A stretch of DNA of 64,000 nt, taken from positions 62,001 through 126,000 of the forward strand of contig CAVSZA010000024.1 in NCBI GenBank assembly GCA_963732095.1. The letters run 5' to 3'. A model generated the notes under the pieces. That model was not told the DNA's origin and did not search any database. It worked only from the letters and a program-made list of their open reading frames with translations. Of the stretch, positions 25,769 through 34,558 are shown one piece after another. How positions within the stretch are numbered: the first letter of the stretch is position 1; every line of letters starts with the position of its first letter. The translations under genes were made by a program, and so were the position numbers. Origin of the DNA: AP-15 sp963732095. GTDB taxonomy: Bacteria > Pseudomonadota > Alphaproteobacteria > ATCC43930 > CGMCC-115725.

Positions 25769-26550
25769 CCATCGATCGTCAGGAAATGCTCGACATCGTG
25801 TGCCGGACGGCAGTCGCCGCCGGCGAGGCAATCCTCAAAATCTATGCAGAAGAATTCGACGTTCAGCACAAGACCGATAAGACCCCGGTAACCGAAGCCG
25901 ATCTGGCAGGCGAGCGGATCATTCTCGACCGGTTGATGTCAGCCTTTCCCGACATTCCTTGCGTCGCCGAGGAATTATGCGAGGCCGAGGGAATACCGCC
26001 TTGCTGCGATCGCTTCTGGGCCATCGATCCGCTCGACGGTACTCGCGAGTTCATTGCCCGGAGCGGCGAGTTCGCGGTGCTGATCGCGCTTGTCGAGGAG
26101 GGGCGGCCGGTGCTGGGCGTCGTGCACGGGCCGGCGATCAGTCTGACCTATGCCGCGTGTGGTCCGGGTACTGCCACCCGCCGCCGCGGTGGTGGTGCGC
26201 CAGAGCTGATCCATGCACGCGCACCACAGGACGGGCTCGTCGTCATCCACAGCCGGTCACACGACAACAGCCGGCGCCTTGCCGAGTTCCTAGAAGGTTA
26301 TCCAGTGCGGGCGCGCAAGAGCTGCGGCAGCGCCCTGAAATTCGGCGTCATCGCTGCCGGTGAGGCTGACCTTTACCCGCGCTTCGGCACGACGATGGAG
26401 TGGGACACTGCGGCAGGCCAAGCTGTTCTCGAGGCCGCGGGCGGCCGCGTCGAGACCCTCACCGGCACCCCCCTCACCTACGGCAAACCCGGCTTCAAGA
26501 ACGACGGCTTCCTCGCCTGGGGCCGCCGACCCAGGCCCGCGGATCAATAA
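25765..26550 (+). CDS. cysQ: 3'(2'),5'-bisphosphate nucleotidase CysQ
   Basis: 261 residues from the ATG at 25765, which overlaps the previous stop by 4 bp. Inositol-monophosphatase fold with metal-binding motifs: PVTEADL (41-47), EE at 69-70, WAIDPLDGTREFI (85-97) and MEWDTAAGQAVLEAAGG (211-227). It hydrolyses PAP, a by-product of sulfate assimilation, to AMP. Translational coupling to a molybdenum hydroxylase subunit is unusual, as no sulfur gene lies nearby. It meets the formaldehyde dehydrogenase gene tail to tail with a 7-bp overlap. Confidence 0.92.
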   Translation: MTIDRQEMLDIVCRTAVAAGEAILKIYAEEFDVQHKTDKTPVTEADLAGERIILDRLMSAFPDIPCVAEELCEAEGIPPCCDRFWAIDPLDGTREFIARSGEFAVLIALVEEGRPVLGVVHGPAISLTYAACGPGTATRRRGGGAPELIHARAPQDGLVVIHSRSHDNSRRLAEFLEGYPVRARKSCGSALKFGVIAAGEADLYPRFGTTMEWDTAAGQAVLEAAGGRVETLTGTPLTYGKPGFKNDGFLAWGRRPRPADQ

Positions 26551-27653
26551 ACTACGACGCTGCGGATCGACTCGCCTGCGTGCATCAGGTCAAACCCCTT
26601 GTTGATCTCGTCCAGCGCCAGCTTATGAGTGATCAGATCGTCGATGTTGATTTTGCCTTCCATGTACCAGTCGACGATCTTCGGCACGTCGGTGCGGCCC
26701 CGCGCGCCGCCGAAGGCGGTTCCCTTCCAGACCCGGCCGGTGACCAGCTGGAAGGGCCGCGTCGAGATTTCCTGACCGGCGCCGGCGACGCCAATAATGA
26801 CGCTGACCCCCCAGCCGCGGTGCGCGCATTCGAGCGCCTGGCGCATGACGTTGACATTGCCGATACACTCGAAGCTGTAATCGGCGCCCCCCTTGGTTAG
26901 GTTCACGAGATAGGGGACGAGGTCACCCTGAACCTCCTTCGGGTTGACGAAATGGGTCATCCCGAATTTCTCGGCCATCTCCCGCCGCTTTGGGTTGAGA
27001 TCGACGCCGACGATCATGTCGGCGCCGGCCATACGGCAGCCCTGGATGACGTTGAGCCCGATGCCGCCGAGACCGAAAACGACGACATTGGTGCCGGGCT
27101 CGACCTTGGCCGTGTTGATCACCGCCCCAATCCCGGTGGTGACCCCGCAGCCGATATAGCAGACCTTGTCGAAGGGCGCGTCCTCGCGGATCTTTGCCAC
27201 CGCGATCTCGGGCAGCACGGTGAAATTCGAGAAAGTCGAAGTGCCCATGTAGTGGTGGATCTTGCTGCCGCCCAGCGAGAACCGGCTCGTGCCGTCGGGC
27301 ATCACGCCTTGGCCCTGCGTGGCGCGGATTGCGACGCAGAGATTGGTTTTCCGGGACAGGCAATATTCGCACTGACGGCATTCCGGAGTGTAGAGCGGGA
27401 TGACATGGTCCCCTTTGGCGACACTCGTCACGCCGCGCCCGACATCCAAAACGATCCCCGCACCCTCATGACCGAGGATCGCTGGGAAGAGCCCCTCCGG
27501 ATCCCCTCCGGACAATGTGAACTCGTCTGTATGGCAGATCCCAGTAGCCTTGATCTCGACCAGCACCTCTCCGTCTTTGGGGCCGTCGAGATGAACCGTC
27601 TCGATCTTCAGCGGCTCACCGGCCTTGAAAGCGACAGCAGCGCGTGTCTCCAC
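26544..27653 (-). CDS. frmA: S-(hydroxymethyl)glutathione dehydrogenase, class III alcohol dehydrogenase
   Basis: 369 residues with all zinc ligands: catalytic C40 (GICHTDE), H62 (LGHEGAG) and C169 (IGCGVTTG); structural C92, C95, C98, C106. VVVFGLGGIGLNVIQG (about 191-206) is the NAD fold. It oxidises the spontaneous adduct of formaldehyde and glutathione to S-formylglutathione in the cytoplasm. It lies next to the PQQ alcohol oxidation genes and divergent from their cytochrome c gene, which fits removal of formaldehyde made by XoxF-type methanol oxidation. No S-formylglutathione hydrolase gene is in the window. Confidence 0.95.
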   Translation of the reverse strand: METRAAVAFKAGEPLKIETVHLDGPKDGEVLVEIKATGICHTDEFTLSGGDPEGLFPAILGHEGAGIVLDVGRGVTSVAKGDHVIPLYTPECRQCEYCLSRKTNLCVAIRATQGQGVMPDGTSRFSLGGSKIHHYMGTSTFSNFTVLPEIAVAKIREDAPFDKVCYIGCGVTTGIGAVINTAKVEPGTNVVVFGLGGIGLNVIQGCRMAGADMIVGVDLNPKRREMAEKFGMTHFVNPKEVQGDLVPYLVNLTKGGADYSFECIGNVNVMRQALECAHRGWGVSVIIGVAGAGQEISTRPFQLVTGRVWKGTAFGGARGRTDVPKIVDWYMEGKINIDDLITHKLALDEINKGFDLMHAGESIRSVVVY

Positions 27654-27830
27654 GATCTCCTCCCTGGCTTCGGGTTGACGCGACCGAAATTAACGCAGCG
27701 GGGCTTATCGCATTTGCCAGCTATCGGCGACAAGAGGCGGCTGCCAGGCGCATGGAATACTTGTTTGCGGCGGGCGCCGCGATGAGAATAAACCGAACGA
27801 CGACGGTGAAACTGGCGCCCAGGAGGAAGG

Positions 27831-28205
27831 ATGCGGTTGCCGATCTCATATCTCGGCTTGGGTATACTGTTTCCATTCTTGGCGATTTGCCCTGCTGCGG
27901 CTGCCGATGTCGAAGCCGGCAAGGCAGACTTCAAAAAATGCGCGCTCTGCCACACCACCGAGGCGGGGAAGAACAAGATCGGCCCGAGCCTGTTCGGCAT
28001 CGTCGGCCGCAAATCTGCGAGCCTGGAAAATTTCAATTACTCCGAAGCGATGAAGAAGTTCGACCACACCTGGGACGCGGAGACCCTCGACACCTACCTG
28101 ACCGATCCGCGCGCGACGGTGCCGGATACGAAAATGATCTTCCCCGGCATAAAAGACGAGAAGGAACGGCAAGACATCATTGCGTATCTCGAGACGCTGA
28201 AGTGA
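27831..28205 (+). CDS. Class I cytochrome c
   Basis: 124 residues, ribosome site AGGAGG before the ATG. Signal peptide to about residue 25 (ending PAAAA). CALCH (C37, C40, H41) binds heme covalently, and M102 in DTKMIFPG is the sixth ligand. GPSLFGIVGRKSA is typical of mitochondrial-like c2/c550 cytochromes. It would carry electrons in the periplasm, possibly from the alcohol dehydrogenase to a terminal oxidase. It begins the plus-strand gene group running to 32681, although a palindromic repeat separates it from the next gene. Confidence 0.93.
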   Translation: MRLPISYLGLGILFPFLAICPAAAADVEAGKADFKKCALCHTTEAGKNKIGPSLFGIVGRKSASLENFNYSEAMKKFDHTWDAETLDTYLTDPRATVPDTKMIFPGIKDEKERQDIIAYLETLK

Positions 28206-28234
28206 GCACGATCAACTTGATCCTAGCCTCCCCG

Positions 28235-28311
28235 CGTCATTCCCGCGAAGGCGGGAACCCAGAGCAGCGGCTATCGTCGCTTTCTCTGGACCCCCGCTTT
28301 CGCGGGGGCGA
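28235..28311. repeat. Palindromic intergenic repeat (tcattcccgcgaaggcggga type)
   Basis: Contains tcccgcgaaggcggga and cccccgctttcgcggggg, two hairpins about 25 bp apart, of the kind spread through many alphaproteobacterial genomes. It lies between the cytochrome c gene and the binding-protein gene and may dampen read-through or stabilise mRNA. A related unit lies at 33802-33890. Confidence 0.8.
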
Positions 28312-28341
28312 CGATTACACTCGGAAGGCCGGAGAGCGCCG

Positions 28342-29544
28342 ATGAGGGCTTGGCGCGATGTCAGGCTGGTGCTGGCGATTCTTATTGTAGCCACGGCATT
28401 GGCGCCGACGGTTTCGCGTGCCGGCGAGGAAGTGGTGCGGATCGGGTGGTTGTCGCGGGCGGTGAAGCGGACCTTGCCGCTCTCCTACCTCGACCAGCCG
28501 CCGCAGGACGAAGGCATCCAGGGCGCGCGGCTCGGCATCGCCGACAACGGGACGACCGGCCATTTTACCGGCCAGTCGTTCACTTTGACCGAGACGGTCG
28601 TGCCGGAGGACAGCGACGTCGCCGCGGGCTTCCGCGAGCTCGCGGCAAAGGGCATCCGGCTCGTCGTTACCGACTTGGCGGCGCCGGAGCTGTTGTCGGT
28701 GGCCGGCATGCCGGAGGCGGCCGGGACCACGTTTTTCAATGTCGGTACTGCAGACGATCGCCTGCGCGGCGAGGATTGCCGCGCCAACATTCTGCATTTG
28801 CTGCCGAGCCGGGCGATGCTTGCCGACGCACTGGTGCAATACCTGGTCGTCAAGCGGTGGCAAGGGCTTTTGCTGGTCGTGGGCCGTGGCGGCGGCGATC
28901 GCGAATTCGCGGACGACGTTCGCCATGCCGCACTGAAATTTCAGGCCCGCATCGTCCAGGAGAAGCCCTGGACCTTTGTCCCGGGCGCGCGCCGCACCGA
29001 CACCGGCCACTTCGCAATCCAGGCCGAAGTTGCGCGTTTCACTCAAGGCATCAGTTACGACGTGCTCGTAGTTGCCGACCAGGAGGACGAATTCGGCGAC
29101 GAACTGCCCTACCGTACCTTCGACCCACGCCCGGTGGCCGGGACCCAGGGCCTTGTCCCGACAGCTTGGGCCCGACCGCACGAGCAATGGGGCGCCACCC
29201 AGCTGCAGGACCGGTTCCTGCATCAGGCCAAACGCTGGATGACCGACCGCGATTACGCCGCCTGGATGGCGGTGCGGGCGATTGGGGAAGCGGCAACGCG
29301 GGCGAAATCGGCAGACCCTGGCGCCATCCTCGCCTTTATGCGCGGCGACCGGTTCGAGCTCGCCGCCTACAAAGGCGCTCGGCTGAGCTTCCGCTCCTGG
29401 GACGGCCAGCTGCGCCAGCCGGTGCTGCTGGCCGATGCGCGCTCGCTCGTCTCGGTGTCGCCGCAGCCGGGGTTTCTGCACCAATTCTCCGAGCTCGATA
29501 CTCTCGGCATCGACAGGCCCGAGACGAAATGCCGAATGGGCTGA
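28342..29544 (+). CDS. Periplasmic binding-like protein of PQQ-dependent alcohol dehydrogenase ABC system (TIGR03863 type)
   Basis: 400 residues. Signal peptide to about residue 27 (ATALAPTVSRA), then the branched-chain amino-acid type binding fold: RIGWLSRAVKRTLPLSY, QGARLGIADNGTTGHF, LLLVVGRGGGDREFADDV. SYDVLVVADQEDEFGDELPYRT is characteristic of the family named for association with PQQ-linked alcohol oxidation. The ligand is unknown. The next gene starts 16 bp before its stop, so translation is coupled. Confidence 0.87.
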   Translation: MRAWRDVRLVLAILIVATALAPTVSRAGEEVVRIGWLSRAVKRTLPLSYLDQPPQDEGIQGARLGIADNGTTGHFTGQSFTLTETVVPEDSDVAAGFRELAAKGIRLVVTDLAAPELLSVAGMPEAAGTTFFNVGTADDRLRGEDCRANILHLLPSRAMLADALVQYLVVKRWQGLLLVVGRGGGDREFADDVRHAALKFQARIVQEKPWTFVPGARRTDTGHFAIQAEVARFTQGISYDVLVVADQEDEFGDELPYRTFDPRPVAGTQGLVPTAWARPHEQWGATQLQDRFLHQAKRWMTDRDYAAWMAVRAIGEAATRAKSADPGAILAFMRGDRFELAAYKGARLSFRSWDGQLRQPVLLADARSLVSVSPQPGFLHQFSELDTLGIDRPETKCRMG

Positions 29545-30497
29545 TCGCGGCTGCGGCGATCGCCATCTTCTGCGCGGCCCGGATCGCGGCGGCGGACACG
29601 ATTTACGTCTCGAACGAGAAGGACAACACGGTCACCGTAGTCGACGGGAAGAGCCTCGAGCCGGTCAAGACGATCCCGGTCGGCCAGCGCCCGCGCGGCA
29701 TCCTGCTCTCCAAGGATGCGAAGTCCCTCTATATCTGCGCCAGCGACAGCGACCATATCGAGGTGCTCGACCTCGCCAGCGACAAGATCGCGCGCACCTT
29801 GCCGAGCGGAGCAGACCCGGAATATTTCGCGCTCGATCCCGCCGGCAAGTTGCTCTATGTCGCCAACGAGGACGACAACCTCGTCACCCTCATCGACGTC
29901 GACCGCGGCGAGGTCGTCACCGAGATCCCGGTCGGCGTCGAGCCGGAAGGGATGGGGATCAGTCCCGACGGGAAATATCTCGTCAACACCTCGGAAACCA
30001 CCAACATGGCGCATGTTATCGACACCGCGAAGCGCCAGGTCGTCGCGAACATCCTCGTCGACAGCCGCCCGCGCCGCGCCGAATGGACGGCCGACGGCGC
30101 GCAATTCTGGGTTTCCGCCGAAATCGGCGGATCTGTCAGCGTCGTCGACGCCGCGAAACGCGAGATCGTCAAGCGCATCACCTTCGCCGTTCCCGGCGTG
30201 CCGGCCGAGGCGATCCAGCCGGTCGGGATCGCGATCACCCGCGACCGCAAGCTCGCCTTTGCCGCGCTCGGGCCCGCCAACCGCGTTGCCGTGATCGACG
30301 CGCAGAGCTATGAAGTCCTGAAGTATCTGCTGGTCGGACAACGGGTATGGAGCCTGGCCTTCAACCCGGATCAGAGCCGGGTCTACACCACCAACGGGGT
30401 CAGCAACGACATCTCGGTGATCGATGTCGCATCCCTCAAGGTGATCAAATCCGTTCCAGTCGGCCAGGCCCCGTGGGGGGTCGTCTCCCGCCCTTGA
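29529..30497 (+). CDS. PQQ-catabolism-associated YVTN beta-propeller protein (TIGR03866 type)
   Basis: 322 residues, ATG at 29529 inside the end of the previous gene. Signal peptide of about 21 residues, then six to seven YVTN-like repeats: DTIYVSNEKDNTVTVVDG, KSLYICASDSDHIEVLDL, KLLYVANEDDNLVTLIDV and onward, ending SNDISVIDVASLKVIKSVPV. The fold is a periplasmic propeller. It may bind a redox or metal partner of the dehydrogenase, but its role has not been shown. Same unit as the ABC transporter genes that follow. Confidence 0.9.
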   Translation: MPNGLIAAAAIAIFCAARIAAADTIYVSNEKDNTVTVVDGKSLEPVKTIPVGQRPRGILLSKDAKSLYICASDSDHIEVLDLASDKIARTLPSGADPEYFALDPAGKLLYVANEDDNLVTLIDVDRGEVVTEIPVGVEPEGMGISPDGKYLVNTSETTNMAHVIDTAKRQVVANILVDSRPRRAEWTADGAQFWVSAEIGGSVSVVDAAKREIVKRITFAVPGVPAEAIQPVGIAITRDRKLAFAALGPANRVAVIDAQSYEVLKYLLVGQRVWSLAFNPDQSRVYTTNGVSNDISVIDVASLKVIKSVPVGQAPWGVVSRP

Positions 30498-30504
30498 GGC
30501 TTTT

Positions 30505-31248
30505 ATGAGCATCACACCGGCGTTGGCGGTCGAGGGGCTCGGGCACCGCTTCGGGCCGCGGCGGGTCTTGAAAGATGTCTCGTTCTCGGTCGCTCCCGGC
30601 GATTTCACCGTGCTGCTCGGGCTGAACGGCGCCGGAAAGACGACGTTGTTCTCGCTTGCCACCCGGCTCTATGCCCAGTCCGAGGGCACGATCCGCATCT
30701 TCGGCATGGACATTCGCGAGCGGATGTTGGCGTGCCTGCGGGAGATGGGGATCGTGTTCCAGCAGCCGACCCTCGATCTCGACCTCTCGGTCGAGCAGAA
30801 CCTCTACTACCATTGTGCCTTGCATGGCTTGTCGCGCCGCGACGCAGCCAGACGGATCGCCGCCGAGATCGAGCGCGTCGGGCTCGTCGACCAACGCCGC
30901 GACAAGACGCGGCAGCTGAGCGGCGGTCAGCGGCGCCGTATCGAAATTGCGCGCGCTTTGTTGCACCAGCCGCGCCTGTTGCTGCTTGACGAACCGACCG
31001 TCGGGCTCGACATCGCCAGTCGGCAATTCATGCTCGACCATGTCCGCCGGCTCTGTCGGGACGAAGGCCTCGCCGCCCTGTGGGCCACGCATCTGATCGA
31101 CGAAGTCGGGGAGGGCGCGCGGGTCGTCGTGTTGCACAAGGGCGAGGTGCTCGCCGACGGCGCCGCCGCCCAGCTGCTCGGACAGATGCGGGCGTCGTCG
31201 ATGCGGGCGGTGTTCGAAACGCTGGTGCAGGAGCGCGAAGCGGCATGA
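30505..31248 (+). CDS. ABC transporter ATP-binding protein of the PQQ alcohol system (TIGR03864 type)
   Basis: 247 residues. Walker A GLNGAGKTT (39-47), Q-loop FQQ (85-87), signature LSGGQRRR (138-145), Walker B LLLLDEP (158-164), H-loop ATHL. The GLNGAGKTTLF start and the signature resemble exporter-type DrrA/NodI ATPases rather than importers. It pairs with the permease gene, whose start codon overlaps its stop (ATGA at 31245-31248). Transported compound unknown; its constant company suggests a function in cofactor, metal or product handling. Confidence 0.93.
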   Translation: MSITPALAVEGLGHRFGPRRVLKDVSFSVAPGDFTVLLGLNGAGKTTLFSLATRLYAQSEGTIRIFGMDIRERMLACLREMGIVFQQPTLDLDLSVEQNLYYHCALHGLSRRDAARRIAAEIERVGLVDQRRDKTRQLSGGQRRRIEIARALLHQPRLLLLDEPTVGLDIASRQFMLDHVRRLCRDEGLAALWATHLIDEVGEGARVVVLHKGEVLADGAAAQLLGQMRASSMRAVFETLVQEREAA

Positions 31249-32048
31249 GGCCGATCCATTACTTGCGCTGTTTTTTCGGCATCGCCATGCGCGAGTGGCT
31301 GCGCTTTCTGAACCAGCGCGGCCGTTTCTTTTCGGCACTGGTGCGGCCTCTCGTGTGGCTGGCGATCTTCGCCACCGGGTTCCATTTCGTGCTCGGCGTC
31401 TCGATCATCCCGCCCTACGAGACTTATGTCCCTTACTCGGTCTACATCGCGCCGGGCCTGATCGCGATGATCCTGATGTTCAACGGCATGTTGAGCTCGT
31501 TGTCGATGGTCTATGACCGCGAGATGGGCAGCATGCGGATCCTGATGGTGAGCCCGCTGCCACGCTGGTTTCTTTTGACCTCCAAGCTCCTCGCCGGTGT
31601 CATCGTCTCGATATTGCAGGCCTATGCCTTCCTGGCGATCGCGCTGATCTGGGAGATAGAGCCGCCGTGGTACGGCTATATTACGGTGCTCCCCGCCCTT
31701 ATCTTGTCCGGGCTGATGCTGGGAGCGCTCGGATTGCTGCTGTCCTCGGCGATCCGTCAGCTCGAGAATTTTGCCAGCGTCATGAACTTCGTGATCTTTC
31801 CGATGTTCTTCGCGTCCTCGGCGCTCTACCCGCTGTGGCATGTCAAAGAGGCGAGCCTCCTCCTCTATGACATCTGCGAGATCAACCCGTTCACCCACGC
31901 CGTCGAGCTGATCCGCTTTGCGCTCTACGGCCAGCTCGAACCCACCTCGGCGGTCGTCCTTGTCGCCGCAACCGCGATCTTCCTCACTCTCGCCGTCTAT
32001 GGTTATGACCCGGCAAAGGGCCTGATGTCGCGCCGCGCCGCCGAGTAG
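31245..32048 (+). CDS. ABC transporter permease of the PQQ alcohol system (ABC-2 type)
   Basis: 267 residues, ATG overlapping the ATPase stop. Six predicted membrane helices in the ABC-2 export permease layout; YDREMGSMRILMVSPLPR (about 88-105) is the coupling-helix region conserved in DrrB/NodJ-like permeases. Paired with the ATPase at 30505. Though the first gene of the group looks like an importer's binding protein, this permease type is of the exporter kind, so the binding-like protein may serve a different purpose. Confidence 0.92.
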   Translation: MRPIHYLRCFFGIAMREWLRFLNQRGRFFSALVRPLVWLAIFATGFHFVLGVSIIPPYETYVPYSVYIAPGLIAMILMFNGMLSSLSMVYDREMGSMRILMVSPLPRWFLLTSKLLAGVIVSILQAYAFLAIALIWEIEPPWYGYITVLPALILSGLMLGALGLLLSSAIRQLENFASVMNFVIFPMFFASSALYPLWHVKEASLLLYDICEINPFTHAVELIRFALYGQLEPTSAVVLVAATAIFLTLAVYGYDPAKGLMSRRAAE

Positions 32049-32051
32049 CGG

Positions 32052-32681
32052 GTGGTCAGCAACTATTTCTTCGCGATCATTGCACTGGTTGCCGGTTTTC
32101 TTGCTGCGCTCAATGCACACTCGGCGCCGCCGCCGGCCCAGGACCCGGATTGGCCTTGCCAGCAGCGGCTGGTGCCCCATCTCGCCGCAGCGGCGTACTG
32201 GAACGGTCCGCCCCTGGAGAGCCTCGGCGACTGGCGCGCCGGCTCCGAGATTGCCGGTCTGGTCCGGCGCCTCGCGCTGCGGCGGGTCTCGACGCGAGAG
32301 GGGCTGTCGGAGATCGCCGCCTTTGTGCGGACCGTGTCGAATGACCGCCCTCGCCGCCTCGCTCTCGTGTTTCGCGGGCTGCTCGAAGAAACCGACCGGG
32401 AACGCGCCGGCCTCATCAAAGAGCTGAAGGAGATCGGGCGACGCCAACGCGAGCTGGCGGATCTCGTCGCCCGGCTCGCGACCGAGCTCAACGCTATCCC
32501 GCCCGACGCCGGAGGCGAGGACGCCGCCAAGCGCACCGATCTGCAGCAGCGTCATGACTTCACGGCGCGCAATTTCGAAGAGATCCAGCGCACGATCCGT
32601 TATGCCTGCGAGACCCCGGTCGAACTGGATGCCCGCCTGGGGGCGTGGGCACGCGCACTGCAGGAGGCAGCTTCCGAATAG
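32052..32681 (+). CDS. Conserved unknown protein of the PQQ-ABC gene group
   Basis: 209 residues, GTG start 3 bp after the permease stop. Signal peptide (about 1-24, ending ALNAHSA), then WPCQQRLVPHLAAAAYW with one Cys, and a long helical stretch rich in Arg/Glu (about 110-160) likely to be coiled coil. ETDRERAGLIKELKEIGRRQ reads as amphipathic. A second Cys (RYACET, about 186) could bond with the first. I place it in the group by position; I recall similar proteins at the end of such operons, but no function is known. Confidence 0.75.
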   Translation: MVSNYFFAIIALVAGFLAALNAHSAPPPAQDPDWPCQQRLVPHLAAAAYWNGPPLESLGDWRAGSEIAGLVRRLALRRVSTREGLSEIAAFVRTVSNDRPRRLALVFRGLLEETDRERAGLIKELKEIGRRQRELADLVARLATELNAIPPDAGGEDAAKRTDLQQRHDFTARNFEEIQRTIRYACETPVELDARLGAWARALQEAASE

Positions 32682-32683
32682 CG

Positions 32684-33454
32684 CTACGACCTCTTTGGTG
32701 GATTGCGGTCTTTCACCGTCTCGATGCCTCTAACGTTTTTTAGGACCGCACCGCCGAGATCGGCGTCGGTGGCATCCGCACCGGTCAGATCGGCGCCGCT
32801 GAGGTCAGCCCCCGACAGATCGGCTCCCGTCAAATTAGCGCCGCTCAGATTGGCTCCGGTCAGATCGGCAAACCGCATCAGCGCACGACCGAGATCCGCC
32901 CCGGAAAAGTTTGCTCCCGACAAATTGGAGCCCGACAGGTCGGCCCTCATCAATCCCATCGACTGATTTTTCATATCGGCGCCCATCTTCGCATTCGCGA
33001 AATTGGCGCCGTTCAGATCGAACCGGCTCAGCCGGGCAATGATATGTGCGCCCGAGAAATTGGCGCCTCTGAAGACCGCCGCCTCGGCAGGCAAGATGTC
33101 CAGACCCGAGGAAACGACGAGGCCGAGGAGGCTCGCATTCGACAAATCGGCATTCGTGAAATTCGCCCGCATGATCCAGGCGAGATCGAGCTTCGCACCC
33201 GAAAGGTTGGTACCGGAGAGGTCCGCCCCCACCAATTTTGCGCCAAAAAGGTTCGCCTCCGACAGGTTTGCGTGTTTGAAGTCCAGATTGCTCAGATCGA
33301 GATTTTCCAGAGCTTTCCCGGAAAGATTGGCAGGCCTGTTGGGCTCGGCTGCCGCAATGATCGCACGCACCTGCTCGGCATTGAGATCCGCAGCGTGGCC
33401 GGGGAACGCAGCGAGAATCAGCACTGCGTAGATAAATCTGCCGGTTCCGTTCAT
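32684..33454 (-). CDS. Secreted pentapeptide-repeat protein
   Basis: 256 residues from the ATG at 33454, chosen because GAGGAG lies 6 bases upstream; a longer reading to 33493 lacks one. Signal peptide to about residue 21 (AAFPGHAA). Then more than twenty A(D/N)LSG-type repeats in two blocks, split by a non-repeat segment near residues 115-150. The repeats form a right-handed quadrilateral helix. It converges on the PQQ-ABC unit with a 2-bp gap. Role unknown; a periplasmic scaffold for the oxidation machinery is a guess. Confidence 0.88.
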   Translation of the reverse strand: MNGTGRFIYAVLILAAFPGHAADLNAEQVRAIIAAAEPNRPANLSGKALENLDLSNLDFKHANLSEANLFGAKLVGADLSGTNLSGAKLDLAWIMRANFTNADLSNASLLGLVVSSGLDILPAEAAVFRGANFSGAHIIARLSRFDLNGANFANAKMGADMKNQSMGLMRADLSGSNLSGANFSGADLGRALMRFADLTGANLSGANLTGADLSGADLSGADLTGADATDADLGGAVLKNVRGIETVKDRNPPKRS

Positions 33455-34012
33455 ACCGGTCTCCTCGAAGCGAGCGCCTCTGCATCTCTGCACAGGCGAA
33501 CCAAGAAAGCATCAGGATCATGCAATACTCGACACCCTCCTGAAATAACTAGCCGTGTCCCTCCGTCTATCGGGTTTGCGCCGGCCCAAGCAAGGCCAAC
33601 AAAAGTGAGTTCTATTTCACGAGAATGAGGGTCAAGCCAAACTCGCCTCGACCACGCAGCACCGTAAGCCTCGTCCTGCCAATTCCGCAGGCGAGTATCT
33701 ATTGAATGCCAATTGATCTGCTCGACCCAACATGGTATCTAGCCGAAAGCTGTCAGGGTCCGTCGCAAGCAACAAGTGGTTCAGGTTTACCATACGGTTA
33801 AGACGCTTCCCCGGCAAAAGCCGGGGCCCACCCTTCGAGCGCTCGGCAGCCCGATAAATGGATCCCAGCTTTCGCCGGGAAAGCGCTCTGGTGGCGGTTT
33901 CATCGAGGGCGGGTCGGCCGACCGGCCGGTGGTCAACTCGCAATGACGGGACACTGTTCTATTAGCGGAGGGCAGGAATCTCGGCGACGATAGGCCAGGT
34001 TCATGCCACTCG
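33455..34012. other. Intergenic region with a palindromic repeat, no gene
   Basis: 560 bp between two minus-strand genes. No reading frame has features of a real protein. The only clear structure is the repeat at 33802-33890. The promoter of the pentapeptide gene must lie in its left part, but I see no convincing boxes. Confidence 0.5.
33802..33890. repeat. Palindromic intergenic repeat, second unit
   Basis: Holds cttccccggcaaaagccgggg and cagctttcgccgggaaagcg, two hairpins in the same layout as the repeat at 28235-28311 but with diverged arms. Another case of the family within the alcohol oxidation locus. Confidence 0.7.
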
Positions 34013-34558
34013 TCAGGGCCGGGGGCTCGGTTCGGCAGTCTGCATCGGCAATTTGGCGGCCTCCCACCCGTCGGTGCCGTCGCGATACCAGTAGACGCGT
34101 CTGTAGCGCCAACCCGCCGCGCGTTTCGCCGCGTTCCAGCTCATCCAGCAATCGGCAAGACAGTAGAACACGACCGGGGCATCACGGCGGCCTTTGGTCG
34201 CCGCTTCGAGATGGTCGCGAAAATAGCTTTCGAGCTCGGGGCTGAGCGCGCCGCGGCCGACATCGGGAAGCCATAGGCTGCCTGGAATATCGCGGTGCGG
34301 CAGGGGCATCCACACAGCCGACGGCGGCAGGTTCGCCGGCCGCCGCGGGGCAGGCAGAACGTCGATCCAAACTGCCGCTCCACTCTCCCACAATTGCCGG
34401 GCGGCGTCGGTGTCGAGCACTACCCCGCCGACGACCGTCGCCGGGGTGGGCGCGCGGTAGTCGTCCATCCGGTAGTCTTCCGGCTCGGGGGGTTGCGCGT
34501 GCGCGACGAGATTGACGAGTAAAGCGAATCCGAAAAAGAGACAGCGTCCCGCCCTCAC
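34013..34558 (-). CDS. Rhodanese-like CxxxCW-motif protein of the PQQ alcohol system (TIGR03865 type)
   Basis: 181 residues. Signal peptide to about 21 (LLVNLVAHA). A rhodanese-like fold: VVLDTDAARQLWESGAAVWIDV early, then APVVFYCLADCWMSWNAAKRA (about 126-147), where the active loop carries the Cys-x3-Cys-Trp motif instead of the usual Cys-x4-Arg. GYRRVYWYRDGTDGWE-like end follows. It may act on thiols or metals in the periplasm. The ATG overlaps the stop of the upstream binding-protein gene by 4 bp. The last member of the xoxF group. Confidence 0.88.
   Translation of the reverse strand: MRAGRCLFFGFALLVNLVAHAQPPEPEDYRMDDYRAPTPATVVGGVVLDTDAARQLWESGAAVWIDVLPAPRRPANLPPSAVWMPLPHRDIPGSLWLPDVGRGALSPELESYFRDHLEAATKGRRDAPVVFYCLADCWMSWNAAKRAAGWRYRRVYWYRDGTDGWEAAKLPMQTAEPSPRP

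Noticed and set aside
23600..25831. Minus-strand open frame of about 740 codons across the molybdenum hydroxylase gene
   Set aside because: The plus strand has all cofactor motifs in order; the minus frame is Arg/Asp/Gly-rich and has no features.
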